Shown here: in pieces, positions 40,034 to 64,000 of the stretch
Layout of the letters: every line of letters begins with the position of its first letter
Position numbering within the stretch: position 1 is the first letter of the stretch
Source of the DNA: Amoebidium appalachense
Taxonomy: Eukaryota > Ichthyosporea
Assembly (NCBI GenBank): GCA_963693365.1
Contig: CAVNZM010000001.1
Span: 18,228,001-18,292,000 of the forward strand
Length of the DNA: 64,000 nucleotides
Direction: 5' to 3'
The notes under the pieces: model-generated
What the model saw: only the letters and a program-made list of their open reading frames with translations
Database searches by the model: none
What the model was told of the DNA's origin: nothing
Program-made: the position numbers and the translations under genes

Positions 40034-40934
40034 TGTGTTCCTGGAGTGAGCGTGTGTATTGATGTGCACTAGGATGTGTTGTGGAGAAGGTGCGCATGAG
40101 TGTAAGTTGGCATACACGTGTCAAGCATGTGCGCGCACACACACACACATGCATGCACCGACACTTGCACATGCACACAATGACAGCCACACGGTCAGCC
40201 ACACGCATACGTGCACATGCACACAATGACAGCCACACGGTCAGCCACACACATACGTGCACACACGTGCACATGCACACACAGGCACACAGTGACAGCC
40301 GCACACGTACATAGCACAAGCACACACATACACACATGCATGCATACGCTGACACATGCAGACACACATTCGTGCATACGCTGACACATACACACACACG
40401 TGCATGCCCACACTGACACTCTATATACACAGTGCCAATCCTCCCGACATGAACGTTGTCGTACCCGAACACCAGCGCTGGAGGGCTGCCACTGTGCTGC
40501 AGTGCTTGGCCGTGGTTCCGGCCACACACCCGTATTTTGTCCCCATTGAAATGGTATACCCCCATGCAGTACCACACACATGGCCCCCCTTCACGTGCAC
40601 CATTTGCATGTACACGTTCGTGCACTTGCGCCTACGCATGCATTCCCCCCTCCCCTCTCCTCCTCCCCCCTCCCCCTCCCCCCCCTCCCCCCTCCCCCTC
40701 CTCCTCCCCCCTCCCCCTCCCCCTCCCCCCCTCCCCCTCCCCAAACCCCTTCTACTAAAGCCGAACCTCTCCCCCTGTAAACATCTGCGGGTTGTTCTGC
40801 GGTGTGGGGCGTTTCTTTGAAAGTGCGTAGTGTGAAATGAGCAGTGGTTGGGTTTGAGTGGACCAGTACCAAGTCTTTCAGCTTTAACGTTATTGTTATT
40901 TTGTCACCTTAGGGGCACGTAAAAAAAAGGGGGG

Positions 40935-40967
<33 letters not shown>

Positions 40968-41838
40968 TCTAACAAAGAGTGTTTTCAGATAGGCTCGGTA
41001 TGGATGTGTTCTCAACAGGGGGCTGTTGTACTCAGTATTGTGGGCCGTAATGTTGCCAGTGCGTTTACCATGTAGCTATTGTGAGCTACATATAGTGAAA
41101 TCGTAGGGGATTTTGGCCGCGTTTACACTGCCGGGATATGATATGCCACTTGCCATATATGGTAACAAATATCCGATCGGGATATTCAAATACCCCAAAT
41201 CGCTGTTCACACTGGCAGGATATGATATGGCGAATTTCCTTTTTTGGTTAATTAAATTGTGCCAGTTTGGATATTAATTAGCCGGGGGATTGAGGGTAGG
41301 TCTATTTTATATGCAAGCGGGATATGTGCCGCGCCGGCGCTTTGTTAGTCTTACTTTATAAAAATATATGTATAAAGTTTAGAAAAAGCATTTATATTAT
41401 TAATCAAACCGCTGTAAAAAATGTAGTTTGCATAAGTCAAAAAGTTTGTTGTAGAGACGACGCAAAGAAGATTTTTGAGCGTTTTACTCTTAGCGCCGTC
41501 GCCTGCACGGCTCAGTGCGCGGCGCTGGGAGATCGGTTTCGGCCTATCCGGGGAATCTTGCAAATATCCTTGGCCTATCATATCCGCCCAATGTGAACGC
41601 GGCCTTTATTATGTGCTGGGGACCGATATATATATATATAACAGGGGGTGTTCGTGATTTTGCATTTACGAGATGGAGCCTCCTCAGGTTACATAGCCCA
41701 ACACGCACCTGGCCGAGGAAAATCCCCGTCGATACATCTCAAGGAACACTTTAGCTCGCACACACATGCACCCTACCGTAAATGCTCGCGGGGTCCACGG
41801 TACATGCACGTACATACGTACGAACCACACCAGTGCTC

Positions 41839-41873
<35 letters not shown>

Positions 41874-42407
41874 AATTTGTAAAGACCCCGCTTACCCCCA
41901 CTTAAAACCCACGCAGGAGATCTTTGCGGCTCTGTGCACCAACACCCCCAATGCTACGTCGAAAGCCCTTGCCGGTATGTTTTCTGTGTTATGGCTTATG
42001 TACCATGACCAAAACATAAAAGATTCTACTGCGCTCTACAACTTTGTGGCTTTATGTGTGTAGAGAGTTGAAAGGGTGGTTATGCAATATATAAGAAGTG
42101 TGCATATGGATTTCGCCCATGGTTCCATCTGTGGAGATAGTGTGCAGCGCGCGCATGTGTGCGTGTGTGTGAGAGTGTGTGTGGACGGTTGCCGTTGGCT
42201 GACTGGCCCGTGTGATGATCATAAAGTATTGTCTGTGTTGTTAACAACTTGGCCGTACGGGGTTCACCCACGCCGGCCGATGTTTTTGTCTATATTAGCC
42301 ATAAGTGGTGCTTGTGCCGTTTAAGGTGGACCCTTTGTAACAGTGTGTGTTAGGCTAAACAACCTTGTCATAATTGGGTGTGTGGCCCGGCTCTGGTTTC
42401 GTGTGTC

Positions 42408-42448
<41 letters not shown>

Positions 42449-42465
42449 ACCCAAAAAAAAAAAAA

Positions 42466-42513
<48 letters not shown>

Positions 42514-42565
42514 AAAAAAAAACGTGCATTTGTGAGACAAGGCATTGTGGCTGACTATTCCCACA

Positions 42566-42629
<64 letters not shown>

Positions 42630-42926
42630 CTCCTGTACAACCTGCAATGGCAGACTGGGTGAGTCGTCACCTGGCATCTGATCATCATGCGAATGGGTCC
42701 TTCATATACGTCACGGCTTGTTGTACCTGGGACTGTGTGCACGAAAATATTTGACTGGTTTGGTCGTGGGTTTTGGAATTTCTATGTTACCGACGTAACG
42801 TCGATCTGATCAGACCTTTTGCTTTCTGATCCATTTGGCATTTAATCCGTCTGCCATTTTTCTTTTCTCCTCTTTTTTGTTTGGTTTGGTTTGGTTTTGT
42901 TTTGGTTTGTTTGCTTTGCACCCCAA

Positions 42927-43007
<81 letters not shown>

Positions 43008-43384
43008 TAGTGAAGTTTGCACATGATCGATCTCCGAATATGTACACGTAATCAAACTGGTCTATCCGAATATGCGTATCGTATTGTTTGCCACGTTTGG
43101 TATCCCTCTGTGTATGCAGAGAGGCAAAAAGACTAGGCCTGTATTTTGCCTTCCATAAAAGCTGTTGTGTTTTCATAGAACGATTTGTCTCGAAGCAATG
43201 TGCGTGTGTTTTTTTTTTTCTTTCTTTTTTTTCTTTTTTTTTATTTTTATTTTTTTTTTTTTTATCTGGGCTACTTTTTTGCTCTACGTGTAGTTGCAGG
43301 GTTGCCATCCCCATTGTAATGCGGCATGTGCCTTGCCCAGACAAGTTTCACGAATATAACGTTAATGATTTATGCAAGTGTTGA
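25907..43384 (+). CDS. ARID1: ARID1/BAF250-type SWI/SNF chromatin-remodelling subunit
   Basis: Large scaffold subunit of a BAF-type nucleosome-remodelling complex in the nucleus. Exons: 25907-29056, 30002-32330, 33665-33734, 34183-34266, 34973-35079, 35464-35667, 36306-36463, 36951-37056, 37576-38288, 39123-39272, 39844-39980, 40433-40553, 41917-41974, 42628-42658, 43300-43384; all junctions after exon 1 keep phase. The order matches the family: a long low-complexity Gly/Gln/Pro/Met N-terminus, an ARID DNA-binding domain, then a helical C-terminal region resembling BAF250_C. Diagnostic pieces are VDLFKLYNLV and YLRYLEPYE (ARID), ALNTLLVLS, LDGLL-like VDGLLEFSRF, and EVALVVLTNLAYL. Predicted length is about 2,500 aa (human ARID1A about 2,285). 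Exon 1 needs three +1 frame changes. The last two exons are the least certain. Confidence 0.85.
29068..29267 (+). mobile_element. SINE-like element in ARID1 intron 1
   Basis: Full-length-type copy beginning ACTCATGTTCAAG only 12 bases after the exon 1 donor and ending GACGCATTCAAAA followed by a C-run and an A-run. Nearly identical to the copies in the TRM61 gene. Confidence 0.8.
29774..29826. repeat. G homopolymer of about 53 bases
   Basis: An uninterrupted G run on + in ARID1 intron 1, after a GT array. Confidence 0.97.
30002..32330 (+). CDS. Exon 2 of the ARID1-like gene
   Basis: Begins with seven Gln codons after the acceptor CACAG and stays open for 776 codons. It holds the nine-residue repeat array at 30251-30925 and a Pro/Arg/Asp-rich disordered region. 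At its end, RRTFNQNLIEVLLQKG is the first helix of the ARID domain. It ends in phase 1 at GGCG|GTACGG. Confidence 0.88.
30251..30925 (+). repeat. Coding minisatellite: 25 units of 27 bases (nine residues)
   Basis: Every unit is exactly 27 bases. The consensus MRRPGPEGD is best kept in the central units (about 30494-30655), with diverged units at both edges such as MRRAGIEGD and IRLPGPEGD. This gives a positively charged, proline-kinked disordered tract in the N-terminal half of the protein. Confidence 0.97.
32410..33050. repeat. CT/CCCT/C minisatellite, about three higher-order units
   Basis: The segment CTCGCTCTCCTTTTCCCTCC recurs at about 32576, 32779 and 32957, each time between CT and CCCT/C runs. 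This is a compound pyrimidine minisatellite in ARID1 intron 2. Confidence 0.9.
33665..35079 (+). CDS. ARID domain exons 3-5 of the ARID1-like gene
   Basis: Exons 33665-33734, 34183-34266 and 34973-35079 continue the ARID begun in exon 2. The pieces are KIGGQTVDLFKLYNLV, then TSNGGHLD...WPLLCDALGFP, then AKLWAVYLRYLEPYE. They match the ARID pattern of a Gly-Gly loop, a buried Trp, LGFP-like turn and YxxYLxxYE helix. A Pro-rich linker PPKSHSPPPPE follows. Phases are 1, 2, 2 and 1 across the junctions. Confidence 0.88.
36306..43384 (+). CDS. C-terminal BAF250_C-like exons of the ARID1-like gene
   Basis: Exons 36306-36463, 36951-37056, 37576-38288, 39123-39272, 39844-39980, 40433-40553, 41917-41974, 42628-42658 and 43300-43384 keep phase. 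The region around TVANLAEYLDFAAMDA and VDGLLEFSRF parallels the human TLANISGQLDL...LDGLLHW segment. LLETLAKLTF parallels LETLCKLS, and ALVVLTNLAYL parallels ALLSNLAQG. Exon 37576-38288 carries a large acidic insertion absent from my memory of the human protein. The final exon (stop TGA at 43382) is chosen on phase only. Confidence 0.8.
41115..41604. mobile_element. MITE-like non-autonomous DNA transposon in ARID1 intron 12
   Basis: 490 bases bounded by imperfect inverted repeats: GGCCGCGTTTACACTG at the left and, on the other strand, GGCCGCGTTCACATTG at the right (14 of 16 match). TTT flanks both ends as a possible 3-bp target duplication. The interior is AT-rich with repeated GGATATGATATG-like motifs and no transposase frame. 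The terminus style resembles PIF/Harbinger-type elements, by memory only. Confidence 0.75.
42467..42512. repeat. (GAAA)n array after a C-run and A-run
   Basis: A C-run (about 42410-42448) leads into an A-run and then GAAA repeats, within ARID1 intron 13. Confidence 0.93.
42927..43006. repeat. 80-base G homopolymer
   Basis: The longest uninterrupted G run I found in the window, in ARID1 intron 14. Confidence 0.97.
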
Positions 43385-44428
43385 CTGGCGACCCCTCCCC
43401 CCCCCCCCCCCCCCCCCCACCACCACCACCACCACCACCACCACCACCACCACACACACACACCACCACCACCACCACCGCCACCCAAAAAAAAAAAAAA
43501 GGAGAGAGAGAGAAGAAAAAGAAAGAAAGAAAAATACACCCATCCCATCCACCCATCTACCCTGCCAAGAGAAGAGGACTTCCAGAGAAATGTAGGGGGA
43601 GTGTGGGTGGGTGAGTGGGCGTGTAGGTGGGAATTAGGAGAGAAGGAAGCCACTAAGGAGGAAAAAACTGCGCGCACACGGACCCGAGCTGAACCCCATC
43701 AAGCACAAGACGTCGACACACAAAAAAGTCAGCACTGGGGCACCCACTTTACCACAACACTATTTAGTAGAATTTGCAACACAACTCGCTAAACCATCAC
43801 CACCACACAACTATCACCCATACTATCACCACTCAACCACTGCACACACAACGAGACCATCGATATCACCACATCCAACCACTCGAGACACCGCACTAAT
43901 ATTAGTGCATAGGTCTATACTGTGCATAAAACCCAAACATAATCACCATATGCATTGTGCATGTGGCCATGCATGCCGTGGTCAACTTAGGCTAAATGCA
44001 TGGTCACAAACACACACACGTTATACTACCTGTGCCGCCGCCACTGGCAACGGAAGGACACACACACATACACACACACACACACACACACCACACACAC
44101 ACACACACGTGACGCACAAGCTCACTTACGGATAATCATCGCAGTCACCAACACAAGGACAACAGCATGTGCACATACACTACACTTATACAGGCCCGTG
44201 TTCTACCTTGGTGCATTAAATTTTACTTGCGATACATTTCTGTGCAGAAGGGTAGTATACATCCCTAATTATTTAATGCCCGTGCCCGGAACAGGGCCGT
44301 GGCTTATGCCCAGAAGCATATTTACACGTAGCCCCTCAACATAGCCAGCCATACCGTGTCTTGCATCACTGTATCGTTCACTCAAGGCACAGAGGTCCGT
44401 AAACTTTCCCATATCTTTCTTTTGTGCG

Positions 44429-44474
<46 letters not shown>

Positions 44475-44600
44475 CTGTGGATCTCTATGATATATATCCC
44501 GTTGGTGTGGTACGCGTATCGCACGGTACATTCGCATTTGTTTACATATCACGTGAATCCCACATTATTTACATGACCCGACATCTGCCCCCACTAATAA
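43385..44600. other. Tail-to-tail intergenic region between ARID1 and RDR
   Basis: Contains a C-run with CAC and A-run sequence (43396-43500), CA arrays near 44060-44110 and a G-run at about 44431-44474. A possible alternative terminal exon for ARID1 begins near 44249 after TGTGCAG. No other gene supported. Confidence 0.6.
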
Positions 44601-62961
<18,361 letters not shown>

Positions 62962-63633
62962 CTAGAAGATGCCAGAAAAAAGGTTAGAGTCTGTAACGAT
63001 GACGAAAATCAGAGTGTGAGGTGGGTAAAGGGTTATAATGCAAAACCCGACTTTGTTTGTGTGTGCGGTGGGTAGCTGTGTGCAAGAACCTGTACCGGGG
63101 GAAGTGGCCTGGGGGGAGGGGGGGAAGGGGGGGGGATTAAGTGTGAAGCATAGAATTTCTTGGGGTGGACAGTTGTATCTGAATCTGCCGGTGGCTGCAC
63201 TCCAGGGAGGAGGGGGGGCAGAGGGGGCAGGGCGGGATGGCGTGTGTTTTTTTTATTTTATTTTTATTTTTTACCCGGGAAGGCAGGGGGGAGGGGGGGG
63301 GGGCAGGGGAAGAACTGCCAAGAAATTATTCGAAGAGGCAGCTGGGGTGACTAGACGGCGGAAGGGGCGGGGGCGGAGGAGGGGGACACCGGGCAGGGGG
63401 GAGGGGGAGGGGGGGGGGTTGAAGAATTGGGGCGAACAGTAGTATGTGAACCTGCTCGGAGGCTGCGGAGGCTTGCGTAGGGGGGAGGGGGGAGGAGGGG
63501 AGTAGGCAGAAAAAGGGGGCAGCAACCGCCTAGGAGGCCAAGGGGGGGGGAAGGGGGAGGGGGGGGGGGGGGGGAGGGGTAAGGCACCGAGGGGAGGGTG
63601 AGAGAGGAGCCGGGGAGGAGGGGCGGGCGGGGC

Positions 63634-63664
<31 letters not shown>

Positions 63665-63747
63665 TGGCGACGACAGCATGGTAAAGAGGTGGGCACGAGG
63701 ATCTCTCCCCCCCCCCCCCCCCCCCCCGGCCCTTTTTTTTTTTGGAA

Positions 63748-63780
<33 letters not shown>

Positions 63781-64000
63781 GGGGGGGGGGAGGATGGGGG
63801 GAGGGGAGGAAAGAGGGGTGCATGGGATGTGGGACCTGGGGGGAGGGAGCCGGGGGGGAGGGGAGAGGGGGGGGGCGGGGGGAGCGGCAGGGGGGGGAGA
63901 GGGGGAGGAGGCAGGGAGGGAGGGGAGGGAAAGGGGGGAGGAGGGGGGGGGAGGGGGGGCAGCATACAGCGGCTGATTCCTGGCTGGCAACGACCACCAA
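62962..64000. other. G-rich sequence upstream of the first recognised RDR exon
   Basis: Mostly G-rich runs on +, with C/T runs at about 63708-63740. The last 33 bases read on minus as LVVVASQESAA followed by GTATGC and a sense C-tract, which fits the donor pattern of this gene, so 63968-64000 may be part of an upstream RDR exon. No initiation codon could be assigned. Confidence 0.35.

Noticed and set aside
44249-44343. Alternative terminal ARID1 exon
   Set aside because: It also fits in phase, but the nearer exon 43300-43384 is preferred; only transcripts can decide.

Overview
This is eukaryotic nuclear DNA. It is intron-rich and saturated with microsatellites and very long C or G homopolymers. 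Four genes can be supported. (1) An intronless F-box/ankyrin-repeat gene lies on + at 4.46-5.52 kb. (2) A 13-exon gene for the catalytic subunit of tRNA m1A58 methyltransferase (TRM61/TRMT61A) lies on + at 8.49-20.38 kb; a tRNA-Leu(CAA) gene sits inside one of its introns. (3) A roughly 15-exon gene for an ARID1/BAF250-type SWI/SNF subunit lies on + at 25.91-43.38 kb. (4) A gene of more than 20 exons for a cellular RNA-dependent RNA polymerase (RDR, the RNA-silencing amplification enzyme) lies on - at 44.6 to at least 62.96 kb; its 5' end was not located. Genes 3 and 4 converge tail to tail about 1.2 kb apart.

Taxonomy is inference only. An ARID1 protein with a BAF250-type C-terminal region points to an opisthokont, and an RDR is missing from vertebrates and most insects. 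A unicellular relative of animals, an early-branching fungus or an invertebrate would fit. Splice sites are mostly GT-AG, with several GC-AG introns.

Layout: 1-4.26 kb is CA/GT microsatellite; 5.5-8.5 kb is intergenic; 20.4-25.9 kb is intergenic with two tandem duplications (337-bp and 489-bp periods). Introns of the two long + genes carry a young, 5'-truncating, SINE-like family whose copies end in poly(C), plus one MITE-like element. The RDR introns carry a 210-bp near-perfect palindrome and a duplicated exon-like block.

The most striking pattern is that many 5' splice sites, on both strands, are followed within a few tens of bases by a C-tract on the sense strand. C runs are therefore frequent on + through the TRM61 gene and G runs dominate on + across the RDR gene. 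The genes do not form an operon. Functionally they cover tRNA modification, chromatin remodelling, small-RNA amplification and probable ubiquitin targeting. Exon boundaries were read by eye from splice motifs, codon phase and remembered family motifs; no alignment program was run.
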